NCBI RefSeq assembly: GCF_000721175.1
Contig: NZ_JOEZ01000017.1
Span: 49,868-113,867, forward strand
DNA from: Streptomyces anulatus
GTDB taxonomy: Bacteria > Actinomycetota > Actinomycetes > Streptomycetales > Streptomycetaceae
Length of the DNA stretch: 64,000 bases
Direction of reading: 5' to 3'
Part shown: piece by piece, positions 26,250 through 35,754 of the stretch
Numbering within the stretch: position 1 is the stretch's first letter
Layout of the letters: every line of letters starts with the position of its first letter
Position numbers and translations under genes: made by a program
The notes under the pieces: model-generated
The model's database searches: none
Seen by the model: only the letters and a program-made list of their open reading frames with translations
Told to the model about the DNA's origin: nothing

Positions 26250-26983
26250 AGGTCGCCTCCCTTGACGCCGATGAACAGTCCGTTGCCGTCGAACTCGCCG
26301 GGGACGTACTCGACCGTGAGCCCGGCCCGGACGAAGGCCGCTTCGTACTGCTCGCGGCCGTACAGCGACATGACGTGGGTGTCGGTGAAGTGCTCGGCGC
26401 CCTGGGCCGGTTCGGCGACGATGTAGTGCACCTCCATACGGCTCGCCGTGTCGCTGTCGCGGACGGTGTGCGAGACCCTGGCGACGGTCCTGTCGCCCAC
26501 CGTGACGACGGCGGCGCCGACGTGGTCGGCGGTGAAGTTCTCCGGGAACCACCAGGGTTCGACGACGACGACGCCGCCCACTTCGAGGTGGTCCGCGAAA
26601 CTCCGGAGCGTCGCGTCCAGTTCGTCGGTCCCGGTCAGGTTCCCCACCGCGCTGAACAGCGACACGATCGCGTCGTAGCGCCGGCCGGTGCGCAGCGCCC
26701 GCATGTCTCCGACGGCCACCGGGATGTCCGGGTACTCCCGGCGGCAGACCGCCAGCATTCCCTCGGCGAGATCGACGCCCTCGACCCGGTCGAAGTCGTC
26801 CGCGAAGTGACGCAGGTGCCCACCGGTGCCGCAGCCGACGTCGAGCAGGGCCGCCGCCTCCGGGTTCCGGGACCGGATGTGCCGGGTGACCGTGGCCGCC
26901 TCGGCCCGGTAGTCCTTCCCGCGCCCCTGGTAGATGGTGTCGTAGATGTCGCCGGCTCCATAGATGCCGGTTTTCGCTGGCAT
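26246..26983 (-). CDS. dTDP-3-amino-hexose N,N-dimethyltransferase (DesVI/TylM1-like)
   Basis: The 245-residue SAM methyltransferase closely resembles DesVI. It has IYQGRGKDYRAEA, LLDVGCGTGGHL (SAM motif I), GGVVVVEPWWFPENF and ARVSHTVRDSDTASRMEVHY. These enzymes methylate the 3-amino group twice. ATG 26983 is chosen from the family N-terminus; AAGGA lies rather far upstream. It follows the aminotransferase after a 68-base gap and is strong evidence that the sugar is a dimethylamino-deoxyhexose. Confidence 0.93.
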   Translation of the reverse strand: MPAKTGIYGAGDIYDTIYQGRGKDYRAEAATVTRHIRSRNPEAAALLDVGCGTGGHLRHFADDFDRVEGVDLAEGMLAVCRREYPDIPVAVGDMRALRTGRRYDAIVSLFSAVGNLTGTDELDATLRSFADHLEVGGVVVVEPWWFPENFTADHVGAAVVTVGDRTVARVSHTVRDSDTASRMEVHYIVAEPAQGAEHFTDTHVMSLYGREQYEAAFVRAGLTVEYVPGEFDGNGLFIGVKGGDL

Positions 26984-27051
26984 GACAGGGAGTTTCCTTA
27001 CGTTGATGTGCTCGGGAAGCCCTTGGGGGCCCTCGGGTCCGGTACCGCGCC

Positions 27052-28173
27052 TCAGAGCTCGGCCAGCACCTCGCGCAGGGCGCCGATGGTCTTGTCCTGT
27101 ATGGATTCGGGCAGCGACGGATACATCGGCAGCGAGAAGATCTCGCCCGCCAGCTTCTCGGTGACGGGCAGGGCCCCCCGGGGCGTGCCGAGGTGCGCGA
27201 AGCCGGACATCGTGTGGACCGGCCACGGATAGCTGATGTTGAGCGAGATGTCGTGGGCCTTGAGCGCCTCGATGATGTCGTCGCGCCGGGGGTGGCGCAC
27301 GACGTACACGTAGTAGACGTGGGTGTTGCCCTCGTTGGTGGCCGGGAGCAGGAGGCCGCCCGGTCCGGTGAGGTCGCCGAGGCCTTCCTCGTACCGGCGG
27401 GCCACCGCGTTGCGCCCCTCGATGTAGGTGTCGAGCCGGCCGAGCTTGCGGCGCAGGATCTCCGCCTGCACCTCGTCCAGGCGCGCGTTGTGACCGGGGC
27501 TCGTCACGACGTAGTAGGTCTTCTCCATGCCGTAGTACCGCAGTCGGCGGAGGTTGCGGTCGGTCTCCTCGTTCGACGTCACCACCGCGCCGCCGTCGCC
27601 GTAGGCGCCGAGCACCTTGGTCGGGTAGAAGGAGAAGGCCGCCGCGTCGCCCGTCGAGCCGGCGACCGTGCCGTGTCTGCGGGCCCCGTGCGCCTGCGCG
27701 CAGTCCTCCAGGATCTTCAGACCGTGGCGGCGCGCGATGTCCTCCAGGGCCGTCATGTCGGCGACCTGGCCGTAGAGGTGGACCGGCAGCAGCGCCTTGG
27801 TGCGTGGGGTGACGGCTGCCTCGACCTGGTCGGTGTCGATGAGGAAGTCCTCTTCGCGGACGTCCACGAAGACCGGGGTGGCACCGGTGCTCACGATGGC
27901 GACGACGGTGGGCGCCGCGGTGTTGGAGACGGTGATGACCTCGTCGCCCGGACCCACGCCCAGGGCCTCCAGCGCGAGCTTGAGGGCGTTGGTGCCGTTG
28001 TCGACTCCGGTGCAGAAGCGCGCGCCGTGGTAGCGGGCGAACTCCTCCTCGAAGCCCCGGACGCTCTCGCCGAGCACGAGTTGGCCGGAGCCGAACACCT
28101 GCTCCACGGCGCCGAGCACGTCGTCCTTCTCCTTCTGATACTCCGCCAGGTAGTCCCAGACGCGGATGGTCAC
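27052..28173 (-). CDS. PLP-dependent sugar 3-aminotransferase (DegT/DesV/TylB-like)
   Basis: The 373-residue DegT-family enzyme has the PLP lysine in [16 protein letters not shown], the PLP-stacking region [13 protein letters not shown] and the phosphate-binding [11 protein letters not shown]. It would transfer an amino group from glutamate to C3 of the keto sugar. GTG 28173 overlaps the oxygenase stop (GTGA). With the dimethyltransferase it mirrors the desV-desVI and tylB-tylM1 pairs. Confidence 0.92.
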   Translation of the reverse strand: MTIRVWDYLAEYQKEKDDVLGAVEQVFGSGQLVLGESVRGFEEEFARYHGARFCTGVDNGTNALKLALEALGVGPGDEVITVSNTAAPTVVAIVSTGATPVFVDVREEDFLIDTDQVEAAVTPRTKALLPVHLYGQVADMTALEDIARRHGLKILEDCAQAHGARRHGTVAGSTGDAAAFSFYPTKVLGAYGDGGAVVTSNEETDRNLRRLRYYGMEKTYYVVTSPGHNARLDEVQAEILRRKLGRLDTYIEGRNAVARRYEEGLGDLTGPGGLLLPATNEGNTHVYYVYVVRHPRRDDIIEALKAHDISLNISYPWPVHTMSGFAHLGTPRGALPVTEKLAGEIFSLPMYPSLPESIQDKTIGALREVLAEL

Positions 28174-29753
28174 GGCTTCTCCTCGTACTCGTCGTGGTGG
28201 GTGGTGCCGGCGGTGGGCGCGCCGAACCACCGGTGCAGCGCGCTCCGTGGGCCGGCGTCGTCGGCAGCCGTCCACACGATGTAGCCGTCCGGCCGGACGA
28301 GCAGGGCCCCGGCGCCCGCCAGCGCTTCGTCGGCCGCGTCGTCGGTGACGGTCGCGGTCACCGTGACGACGCGGTCCTTCCAGCCGGAGGCCTCGGCGCG
28401 CAGCGTCTCGTCGTCGCGGAGGTCGAGCAGCACGCCCTGTCCCGGGTGGAGCAGCTCGGTGGTACGGGTGGGGCCGGCCGCGGTGCGCAGGGGGCGGGGC
28501 GGCAGCCGTCGGCCCAGCAGCGGATGGCTGCCTTCACCGACGTCGTAGCGCACGTCGAGGCCGGAGACGACTCCCGCGAGATGACGCTTGACGTCGTCGT
28601 GCTCGATGAGTTCACCGAACAGCGCGCGCATCGGGTCGGCCTCCTCGCCGCCGAGGTAGAGCATCCCCTGGGCGCGGGTGTTCATCAGCAGCCGGGCCCC
28701 GGCGGGGTGGCGTTCGTCGTGGTAGGAGTCGAGGAGTCCGGGCGGTGCCCAGCCCTGGACCGTGGCGGCCAGCTTCCAGCCCAGGTTGACGGCGTCCTGC
28801 ACCCCGGTGCTCAGGCCCTGCCCGCCCGCCGGCAGGTGGATGTGGGCGGCGTCGCCCGCGAGCAGCACCCTGCCGCGCCGGTACTGGGAGGTCTGGCGGG
28901 TCGCGTCCGTGAAGGTGCTGACCCAGAGCGCGCTGCCGCCGCTGATGTCCTCACCGGTGATCCGCTGCCAGGCGTCGGCGACCTCGGCGAAGTCCGTCAG
29001 GCGGGAGCTGTCGTCGGCGGGGACGCCGTCGGGGCAGACGATGATGCGGTCCACTCCTTCGCCCAGCGGCGCCGCCATGACCATGCCGGCGGGCAGGCGT
29101 TCGCCCAGGAAGCGGGGGCGCAGGGAGCAGCCCGCCACATCGGCGAGGTACATGGTGCGGCGGGCCGGGGTGCCGGGGAAGTCGAACCCGGCGGCCGTAC
29201 GCACCGCGCTGCCGCCTCCGTCACATCCCACGAGGTGGCTGCCGCGCAGCCGGCGCACTCCGGTCGGGGTGTCCGCGACGATCTCCACGCCGTCCCCGGT
29301 GTCGGTGAGGCCGGTCAGCTGCCAGCCGCGCCGGATGTCAGCGCCGAGGGCGCGCGCCCACTCCTCGAGTACGGACTCGGTCTGTGACTGCGGGATTCCC
29401 CGCGCGCCGAAGTGCCCGTCCCTGAGTACGGAGTAGTCGAAGAGCACGCCGCCGAAGTGTCCCTGCGGGCTGGTCTCCAGGCCGGGTCCGAATCCGGCGA
29501 GCAGGCCACGCTGGTCGAACACCTCCATGGCGCGGGCGGTGAACCCCAGGCCCCGGGACTGCCCGGTCGGAGCGGGCAGTTGTTCCACCACGGTGACGCG
29601 CGCGCCGCCGAGCCGCAGCTCCCCCGCGAGCATCAGGCCGGTCGGGCCGGCTCCCACGACGACGACATCGGTCGTCTCCGTGGGCCCGCCGGGGCCCTCC
29701 TTCTCTTCCTCGCTGGCCGTTCGTGACGTCGTGCCGGCGTGTTCGGCGCCCAT
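28170..29753 (-). CDS. PgaE/JadH-type FAD aromatic hydroxylase 1
   Basis: The 527-residue class A flavoprotein has the GxGxxG motif ([16 protein letters not shown]), the DG motif in [11 protein letters not shown] and the GD motif in [21 protein letters not shown], plus a C-terminal thioredoxin-like domain. [21 protein letters not shown] is close to PgaE/UrdE/LndE, which hydroxylate C12 (and C12b) of the angucyclinone. ATG 29753 follows GGAACAGGAAG. Its place among sugar genes in the same operon marks it as a tailoring enzyme of the polyketide. Angucyclinone 12-hydroxylation is the best guess. Confidence 0.88.
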   Translation of the reverse strand: MGAEHAGTTSRTASEEEKEGPGGPTETTDVVVVGAGPTGLMLAGELRLGGARVTVVEQLPAPTGQSRGLGFTARAMEVFDQRGLLAGFGPGLETSPQGHFGGVLFDYSVLRDGHFGARGIPQSQTESVLEEWARALGADIRRGWQLTGLTDTGDGVEIVADTPTGVRRLRGSHLVGCDGGGSAVRTAAGFDFPGTPARRTMYLADVAGCSLRPRFLGERLPAGMVMAAPLGEGVDRIIVCPDGVPADDSSRLTDFAEVADAWQRITGEDISGGSALWVSTFTDATRQTSQYRRGRVLLAGDAAHIHLPAGGQGLSTGVQDAVNLGWKLAATVQGWAPPGLLDSYHDERHPAGARLLMNTRAQGMLYLGGEEADPMRALFGELIEHDDVKRHLAGVVSGLDVRYDVGEGSHPLLGRRLPPRPLRTAAGPTRTTELLHPGQGVLLDLRDDETLRAEASGWKDRVVTVTATVTDDAADEALAGAGALLVRPDGYIVWTAADDAGPRSALHRWFGAPTAGTTHHDEYEEKP

Positions 29754-29802
29754 GTACTTCTTCCTGTTCCCGGGGGGGTGTCCCCGTGCGTGTGTGCGGA
29801 TC

Positions 29803-30798
29803 TCAGGGAGCGACGGCCGGCTGCGGCTCGTGCTCCGCGGCCCTGGCGGCCCGCCACCACTCGGGGCGGTCGCGGTACCAGGCGACGGTCCCGGCGAGAC
29901 CTTCGTGGACGGACACGCGCGGCTCGTAGCCGAGCTCGTCGCGGATCTTGCGGTCGTCGAGCGCGTAGCGCAGGTCGTGTCCCGGCCGGTCGGCCACGTA
30001 CCGGATCATGGACGCGTCGGCTCCGCAGAGCCGGAGGATGCGTGCCGTCAGGTCGAGGTTGGTCAACTCGTCGCCACCGCCGACGTTGTAGATCTCGCCG
30101 GCCCTGCCCCGGGTGAGGACGAGATGCACGGCCCGGCAGTGGTCGTCCACGTGCAGCCATTCGCGCCGGTTCGACCCGTCGCCGTAGACGGGCACCGGCT
30201 CGCCCCGCAGCAGGTTCGTGACGAACCGCGGGATCAGTTTCTCGGGGTGCTGGTAGGGGCCGTAGTTGTTGGAGCAGCGGGTGACCGAGACGGAGAGCCC
30301 ATGGGTGCGCCAGTAGGAACGGGCGACGAGGTCGGAGCCTGCCTTGGACGCCGCGTAGGGCGAGTTGGGCAGCAGCGGCGACTCCTCGGTCCAGGTGCCG
30401 TCGGCGATCGATCCGTACACCTCGTCGGTGGACACGTGCACCACTCGCGGTACGCCCGCGCGCACGACGTTCTCCAGCAGGATCTGGGTGCCCAGGACGT
30501 TGGTGCGGGCGAACTCCGCCGCGTCGGCGATGGAGCGGTCCACGTGTGATTCGGCGGCGAAGTGCACGACCGCGTCGTGGCCGGGCAGGACGCGGGCGAG
30601 CAGCGGGGCGTCGCAGATGTCGCCGTGCACGAAGTCGAGCCGCTCGTGGTCCGCGGGCAGGTTGGCGCGGTTTCCTGCGTAGGTCAGCTTGTCGAGCACG
30701 GTGACGGAGGGTGTGTCGGTTCCGTAGGCCCCGCTCAGCAGCGAACGTACGTAGTGCGAGCCGATGAATCCGGCGCCGCCGGTCACCAGGACTCTCAT
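29803..30798 (-). CDS. rmlB: dTDP-glucose 4,6-dehydratase
   Basis: The 331-residue extended SDR has VTGGAGFIGSHYVR, the active-site STDEVYGSI and PYAASKAGSD (YxxxK), and the R-x-N-N-Y-G-P-Y-Q-H-P segment of RmlB. It converts dTDP-glucose to dTDP-4-keto-6-deoxyglucose, the branch point for the amino sugar. It is separated from rmlA by 120 bases and from the hydroxylase by 49. A pathway copy; a second copy for cell-wall rhamnose is expected elsewhere. Confidence 0.94.
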   Translation of the reverse strand: MRVLVTGGAGFIGSHYVRSLLSGAYGTDTPSVTVLDKLTYAGNRANLPADHERLDFVHGDICDAPLLARVLPGHDAVVHFAAESHVDRSIADAAEFARTNVLGTQILLENVVRAGVPRVVHVSTDEVYGSIADGTWTEESPLLPNSPYAASKAGSDLVARSYWRTHGLSVSVTRCSNNYGPYQHPEKLIPRFVTNLLRGEPVPVYGDGSNRREWLHVDDHCRAVHLVLTRGRAGEIYNVGGGDELTNLDLTARILRLCGADASMIRYVADRPGHDLRYALDDRKIRDELGYEPRVSVHEGLAGTVAWYRDRPEWWRAARAAEHEPQPAVAP

Positions 30799-30918
30799 GA
30801 GGCCGCCTCGGGCGGCCGGGCGGCGCCGTGGCCGCCTTCGGGTACGGATAGGGGCATGGTGTCTCCGTCCGGGGCCCGCCGGGCGCGGGCACAGGTGATG
30901 AGGGGCGGTCCGGCGGCG

Positions 30919-31788
30919 TCAGCCTGCTTCGGCGATCCCCATGACGTACTGGCCGTAGGGGGACCGGGAGAGGGCGAGGCCGAGCCGGTAGCAGGCGTCG
31001 CGGTCGATGTAGCCCATGCGCCAGGCGATCTCCTCGACACAGGCGATGCGCACGCCCTGGCGGTGTTCCAGGATCTGCACGTACTGCCCCGCTTCGGTCA
31101 GCGCGTCGTGGGTTCCGGTGTCCAGCCAGACGAACCCCCGGCCCAGCGGCTCGAAGCGGGCCCTGCCGCGCTCCAGGTAGTTCCGGTTGACGTCGGTGAT
31201 CTCGAGCTCTCCGCGTGCGGAGGGGCGCAGGTTGCGGGCGATCTCCACCACGTCGTTGTCGTAGAAGTAGAGCCCGGTGACGGCCAGGTTGGACCGGGGA
31301 CGCTCGGGCTTCTCCTCCAGGGACACCAGCCGCCCGTGCTCGTCGGTCTCCCCGACGCCGTAGCGCTCCGGGTCGCGTACCGGGTAGCCGAACAGGACGC
31401 ACCCGTCGACGGTGCGCGCGCATTCGGTGAGCATGTCGCCGAAGCCCGGACCGTGGAAGATGTTGTCGCCGAGGACCAGCGCCACCGGCTCGTCCCCGAT
31501 GTGGTCGGCACCGATGACGAACGCGTCGGCCAGGCCCCTGGGTTTGTCCTGTTCCGCGTAGCTCAGTCGCAGGCCGAGCGAGGAGCCGTCGCCGAGCAGC
31601 CGCTGGAAGGCGGGGATGTCGCCCGGGTCGGAGATGATCTGGATGTCGGTGATTCCCGCGAGCATGAGCACCGACAGCGGGTAGTAGATCATGGGCTTGT
31701 CGTAGACGGGCAGCAGCTGTTTCGAAACACCGAGGGTGATGGGGTGCAGCCGCGTTCCGTGGCCGCCGGCCAGGATGATCCCTTTCAC
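30919..31788 (-). CDS. rmlA: Glucose-1-phosphate thymidylyltransferase
   Basis: The 289-residue nucleotidyltransferase has GIILAGGHGTRLHPIT, SKQLLPVYDKPMIYYPLS and VLGDNIFHG, all standard for RmlA. It activates glucose-1-phosphate with dTTP. GTG 31788 overlaps the stop of the second hydroxylase (GTGA), which fixes the start although the open frame extends further upstream. Confidence 0.94.
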   Translation of the reverse strand: MKGIILAGGHGTRLHPITLGVSKQLLPVYDKPMIYYPLSVLMLAGITDIQIISDPGDIPAFQRLLGDGSSLGLRLSYAEQDKPRGLADAFVIGADHIGDEPVALVLGDNIFHGPGFGDMLTECARTVDGCVLFGYPVRDPERYGVGETDEHGRLVSLEEKPERPRSNLAVTGLYFYDNDVVEIARNLRPSARGELEITDVNRNYLERGRARFEPLGRGFVWLDTGTHDALTEAGQYVQILEHRQGVRIACVEEIAWRMGYIDRDACYRLGLALSRSPYGQYVMGIAEAG

Positions 31789-33341
31789 TCTCCCGCCTTT
31801 CCTGTCTCCCCCGGGGGCGTCTCCTCCGGGCGGGGCTCGCCGAACCAGCGCCGCAGGGCGGCGTCCGGCCCGTCCTTTTCCGCCGGGCTCCTGCCGGCCA
31901 CCGCGACCCACACGACGTGGCCGTCCGGGCGGACCAGCACCGCGTCCGCACCATGCAGGGGATGCGCCGTGTCCGGTGCCTCGATCCGGCCGGCGAGGGT
32001 CCGGACCCGGCCCGCCCAGCCCCGGGCCGCCTCGTGGGCCAAGCCCCGTGCGCCGCCGGTGAGGTCCAGCAGGAGGCCGTGCCCCGAGCGCAGCAGGGCG
32101 GCCGTGGCGACCGTGCCGCGCTCCGTCGTCAGCCGGGCAGGCGGCAGCCTGGCCCCGAGCAGCAGGTGGAGGGCGTCGCCGGGGCCACGCACGTCGTGGC
32201 GCACGTCCAGGCCGGTGATCATTCCGGCCAGGTGGGTACGCACCTGGGGCAGGGCGACCAGTTCGCCCCAGAGCTCGCGCGCGGGTTCCGCATCCGCCGC
32301 GCCCAGTTGCAGGTCCGCCTGGTTCTCGATGTGGGCGAGAGCCCGCCTGCCGACCGGACGGCGTTCGCTGTCGTACGTGTCCAGCAGACCGGGGGGCGCC
32401 CAGCCGCGGACGGTCGCGGCCAGCTTCCAGCCCAGGTTGACGGCGTCCTGCAGACCGAGGTTGAGGGCCTGGCCACCGATGGGCATCTGCCGGTGCGCGG
32501 CGTCGCCCGCGTAGAGCAGGCGGCCGTCGCGGTACGCGTCGAGCTGTCGGCAGGCATCGCCGAAGGCGTTCAGCCACAGTGGGGTGCCGCCGGAGATGTC
32601 CTCCCCGGTGACCCGCTTCCACGCGTCGGTGACCTCGGTGAACTCCGGCGGCCCCGGTCGTGGTCCGGCGGCCCGGCCGAACTCGTGGACCATCACCCGC
32701 GTGACGCCGTCACCGCGCCGGGCGGCCACGGCGAAGCCGCCCGGCAGCCGTTCGAAGCGCCGGTCCGGGATGTCGAGGCCCTCCACGTCGGCGCGCAGCA
32801 GCTCGCGGCGCGCGTCGTGACCGGGGAAGGCCGCTCCGGTCAGCCGGCGCACCGTGCTGTCCTCGCCGTCGCAGGCGACGGCATGGGCGGCGAGAAGGTC
32901 GACGGGCCCGTCCGGGCCCGCCGCCGTCACCGCGACATGGTCCTCGCCCACGGTCAGCTGCCGCACTTCGTGGCCCCGGAGCACCTCGGCGCCCAGTGAG
33001 CGGGCCCAGTTCTCCAGGACCTCCTCGGTCCTGGTCTGCGGCACCTTCCACTGCCCCGGGTACGGCCCGGGCAGGGTGAGGTCGAGCGGGATGCCGCCGT
33101 AGTGGCCCACCGGTTCGCAGGGCGGTTCGCCCAGCGGGGTCAGCAGTCCGCGGGAGTCGAGGATCTCCATGGTCCTGGCGTGCAGGGTGGAGGCCCGCGA
33201 CTCGGTGACCCGTTCCCGCCTGCGCTCGACCACCGTCACCTGGGCGCCGCCGAGCCGGAGTTCACCGGCCAGCATCAGCCCGACGGGTCCGGCGCCGATC
33301 ACCACGACCTCCCGGTCCGCGGACCGGGAGGGCCCCGGCAT
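31785..33341 (-). CDS. Class A FAD hydroxylase 2 (UrdM/PgaM oxygenase-domain-like)
   Basis: The 518-residue flavoprotein is a paralogue of hydroxylase 1. It has [32 protein letters not shown] and LYAGDAAHRQMPIGGQALNLG. Angucycline clusters typically hold a PgaE- and a PgaM-type enzyme acting one after the other. Here the second lacks the C-terminal reductase domain found in PgaM/UrdM, so any C6 ketoreduction must come from another protein. ATG 33341 overlaps the aromatase stop (TGATG). Confidence 0.86.
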   Translation of the reverse strand: MPGPSRSADREVVVIGAGPVGLMLAGELRLGGAQVTVVERRRERVTESRASTLHARTMEILDSRGLLTPLGEPPCEPVGHYGGIPLDLTLPGPYPGQWKVPQTRTEEVLENWARSLGAEVLRGHEVRQLTVGEDHVAVTAAGPDGPVDLLAAHAVACDGEDSTVRRLTGAAFPGHDARRELLRADVEGLDIPDRRFERLPGGFAVAARRGDGVTRVMVHEFGRAAGPRPGPPEFTEVTDAWKRVTGEDISGGTPLWLNAFGDACRQLDAYRDGRLLYAGDAAHRQMPIGGQALNLGLQDAVNLGWKLAATVRGWAPPGLLDTYDSERRPVGRRALAHIENQADLQLGAADAEPARELWGELVALPQVRTHLAGMITGLDVRHDVRGPGDALHLLLGARLPPARLTTERGTVATAALLRSGHGLLLDLTGGARGLAHEAARGWAGRVRTLAGRIEAPDTAHPLHGADAVLVRPDGHVVWVAVAGRSPAEKDGPDAALRRWFGEPRPEETPPGETGKAGE

Positions 33342-34294
33342 CAGGGCCGGCTCCTGGCCTCGGCGTACGACGTCGCGTGGGTGAGGGTGGCGGTGCTGTT
33401 CCTGCTGAGCGCACCGCGGACGTACGCCTCGGCCTGCTGGACGGTGGCGCCGTCGCCCAGCACCTTCGTGATGTTCGCAGTGTTGAGGACGACGGTGTGC
33501 TGCGACGTGGCGGCGACCTTTCCGTCCTCCGTCTCGCGGAACGTCCAGATGCCGGTGTGCAGGCTCATCAGAGCCGGCAGGGTCACCTGCTTGTAGGCGA
33601 TCCTGTGGTGCGGGAGGCACACCCGGTACGACTTCGTGGTGTGGGTCGAACCGTCCGCCGTCCTGGTGTCCATCTCCAGGGTCTGCAGACCCGGGCTGTC
33701 CTCCGTGAGCCGGACGGACGCCACGTGCGGCAGCCGCTCCGCCCACAGGTCCGCGGCGTCGATGAAGTCGTAGACGTCCTTGGCGGAGCCGACGGTGTAC
33801 ACGGTGTCCTCGAAGGAGAAGGTCACCGCCTCGGCGGCGTGGGCCAGTTCGAGGTTGGTCTTCAACGCGGCCAGTTCGGAGCGCGAGTTGGTGTCCACGG
33901 CCCGGTCGATCCAGGCCAGCTGCTCCGGGTCGTCGTCGATGGCCCGGTAGGCGTGCAGGAGCCGTACGCGCGAGGTCGTCGCGGTCAGCGGTTCCACGAT
34001 CCATCCACCGCTCATGGCGGCGACCGGGGGTGTGGGTATCTCCTGCCGGAAGTCGATACGCAGCGCCTCCCGGTCGAAGGTGCGGATGGACGTCCAGCTC
34101 TTGGCCTCGCCGTTGGCGGTGGCCCAGATCCGGATGCGTTCCTGGTCGACGTCCGTGTCCACCTGGTCGACGTGGAGGGTGGGCGGGAAGATCCGAGGCC
34201 AGTTCTCCACCTCGGCGAGCAGCCGGTAGACGTCCTCGGCCGGGGCGTCGACGGTGATCTCGTGCTCCACCTCACGCGGACTGTTCGTTGTCAT
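33341..34294 (-). CDS. Didomain aromatase/cyclase (reducing type II PKS)
   Basis: The 317-residue protein contains two START-like (SRPBCC) domains, residues about 1-150 and 160-310. The first opens with EHEITVDAPAEDVYRLLAEVENWPRIFP. This didomain form (UrdL, PgaL, ActVII-like) aromatises the first ring after C9 ketoreduction and is used in angucycline and anthracycline pathways. AGGAGATGAGCA precedes ATG 34294. It lies 65 bases after the ketoreductase, in the usual functional grouping. Confidence 0.9.
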   Translation of the reverse strand: MTTNSPREVEHEITVDAPAEDVYRLLAEVENWPRIFPPTLHVDQVDTDVDQERIRIWATANGEAKSWTSIRTFDREALRIDFRQEIPTPPVAAMSGGWIVEPLTATTSRVRLLHAYRAIDDDPEQLAWIDRAVDTNSRSELAALKTNLELAHAAEAVTFSFEDTVYTVGSAKDVYDFIDAADLWAERLPHVASVRLTEDSPGLQTLEMDTRTADGSTHTTKSYRVCLPHHRIAYKQVTLPALMSLHTGIWTFRETEDGKVAATSQHTVVLNTANITKVLGDGATVQQAEAYVRGALSRNSTATLTHATSYAEARSRP

Positions 34295-34359
34295 TGCTCA
34301 TCTCCTGGTGACGGTCCTGGTCGGCCGGGGTGGACCCGGCCGTGATCGGCGCGATGCCC

Positions 34360-35145
34360 CTAGAAGTTGCCGAGCCCTCCGCACACGTTGAGGGCCTGGG
34401 CGGTGATGGACGCGGCGGTGTCGGAGGCCAGATAGCCGACGAGGCCCGCCACCTCCTCGGAGGACGAGTAGCGTCCGAGCGGGATCTTCGCCTGGAACCT
34501 GGTCAGCACCTCGTCCTCGGTGGTGTCCCATGCCGCCGCGTATCCCTTGCGCACCCGTTCCGCCATCGGCGTCTCGACGTACCCCGGGCAGACCGCGTTG
34601 ACCGTGATGCCGGTCGGCGCCAGCTCGTTGCCCAGCGACTTGGTGAAGCCGACCACCCCGTGCTTGGAGGCCGAGTAGGGGGCGCCGAGCACGACGCCCT
34701 GTTTGCCGGCCGTGGAGGCGATGTTGATGATCCGGCCCCGGCTCAGGTTCCGCATCCCCCCGGTGGTGAGCACCTCGCGGGTCATCCGGAAGACGCTGTT
34801 GAGGTTGGTGTCGATGACGTCGTCCCACAGCTCGTCGGCGATGTCCGCGGTCGGTCCGCCGCCGCTGCGGCCCGCGTTGTTCACCAGGACGTCGACGGGT
34901 CCGTAGAGGTCGACGGCCTGGCGGACGAACTCCCGTACGGCGGCGCCGTCGCGTACGTCCAGGGCGGCGCCGGCCACCTCGTGCCCCTCCATACGCAGTT
35001 GCTTGACCGTCGAGGCCACGTTCTCGGTGGTACGCGCTCCGATGAACACCTGGTGTCCGGCGACGGCCAGGGTGCGGGCCACGGCGAGGCCGATGCCGCT
35101 GGTGGCGCCGGTGACGAGTGCGGTTCGCTTCTCCTGCTGGGTCAT
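34360..35145 (-). CDS. Polyketide C9 ketoreductase (ActIII/UrdD-like SDR)
   Basis: The 261-residue classical SDR has TGATSGIG, NNAGRSGGG, a catalytic Ser in NIASTAGKQG and YSASKHGVVG (YxxxK). The act KR PGG stereocontrol motif reads SGG here. The C-terminus GGLGNF is typical of type II PKS ketoreductases. It reduces C9 of the decaketide before first-ring cyclisation. GGAAGGAACACGT precedes ATG 35145. Confidence 0.92.
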   Translation of the reverse strand: MTQQEKRTALVTGATSGIGLAVARTLAVAGHQVFIGARTTENVASTVKQLRMEGHEVAGAALDVRDGAAVREFVRQAVDLYGPVDVLVNNAGRSGGGPTADIADELWDDVIDTNLNSVFRMTREVLTTGGMRNLSRGRIINIASTAGKQGVVLGAPYSASKHGVVGFTKSLGNELAPTGITVNAVCPGYVETPMAERVRKGYAAAWDTTEDEVLTRFQAKIPLGRYSSSEEVAGLVGYLASDTAASITAQALNVCGGLGNF

Positions 35146-35175
35146 ACGTGTTCCTTCCGTGTACCGGGGGCGTTC

Positions 35176-35442
35176 TCAGACGGCGGGGGCGCTGAGGAGG
35201 TTGTTGACCGCGTCGATGAGCTCGCGCGGGGTGACCTCGGCGTGCAGCGCGTCGTCGGCCAGGGTGATGGCGTAGTCGCGCTCGATGCGGCCTCCGGTCT
35301 CCAGCAGCGCGAGCGACTCGTAGCCCAGCTGCTCGAATCCGAGGTCCAGGATCTCGGCGTCGGGGCCCATGTCCTCGTCGGCGCCCGCGACCTCTACGAG
35401 GATGCGCTTGAGGTCTTCGAGGGTGAATGCGCGGACTGTCAC
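35176..35442 (-). CDS. Type II PKS acyl carrier protein
   Basis: The 88-residue ACP has the phosphopantetheine serine in LGYESLALLETGGRIERDY, the standard sequence of aromatic polyketide ACPs. GTG 35442 with AAAGG upstream is chosen. It is separated from KS-beta by 308 bases, which is unusual for a minimal PKS where these genes normally nearly touch. A MITE-like element fills most of the gap. Confidence 0.9.
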   Translation of the reverse strand: MTVRAFTLEDLKRILVEVAGADEDMGPDAEILDLGFEQLGYESLALLETGGRIERDYAITLADDALHAEVTPRELIDAVNNLLSAPAV

Positions 35443-35573
35443 TTCGGTGCCTTTCGTCGTCACCCTGCGCCGCCGCAGGGTCGGTTCGGTTCGTTGGTGG
35501 TCCGGGTGCGGGAACGGTGTGCGCCAGGCCCCGGGCCGGCCGGTGTGGCTCTTCGACCGAGGGCGTGTCCGGC

Positions 35574-35754
35574 CTAGGGCGTGTTTCGAAAGTCCCGCCT
35601 GCTCGGCGGCGTCTGGCACGCACGCTCGCCGCGTTGTCGGGATCACCCCGATACATCCGGTATCGGGGCGACCCTCCGTCTTGCGATCGCACGCACCAGA
35701 CGCCGCCGAGCCCGCCCTCCGGGCGGACGGCGCTCCTTTCGAAACACGCCCTAG
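35574..35754. repeat. MITE-like palindromic element inside the PKS operon
   Basis: The element is bounded by 19-base perfect terminal inverted repeats, CTAGGGCGTGTTTCGAAAG at 35574-35592 and its reverse complement at 35736-35754. Inside, GCTCGGCGGCGTCTGG is matched by an inverted copy, and a central hairpin (35646-35668) pairs CCCCGATAC with GTATCGGGG. No ORF is supported. The right end supplies the TAG stop of KS-beta. A related sequence begins at 63905. With about 180 bases, inverted termini and no transposase it looks like a non-autonomous element or a dispersed palindromic repeat. Confidence 0.8.
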
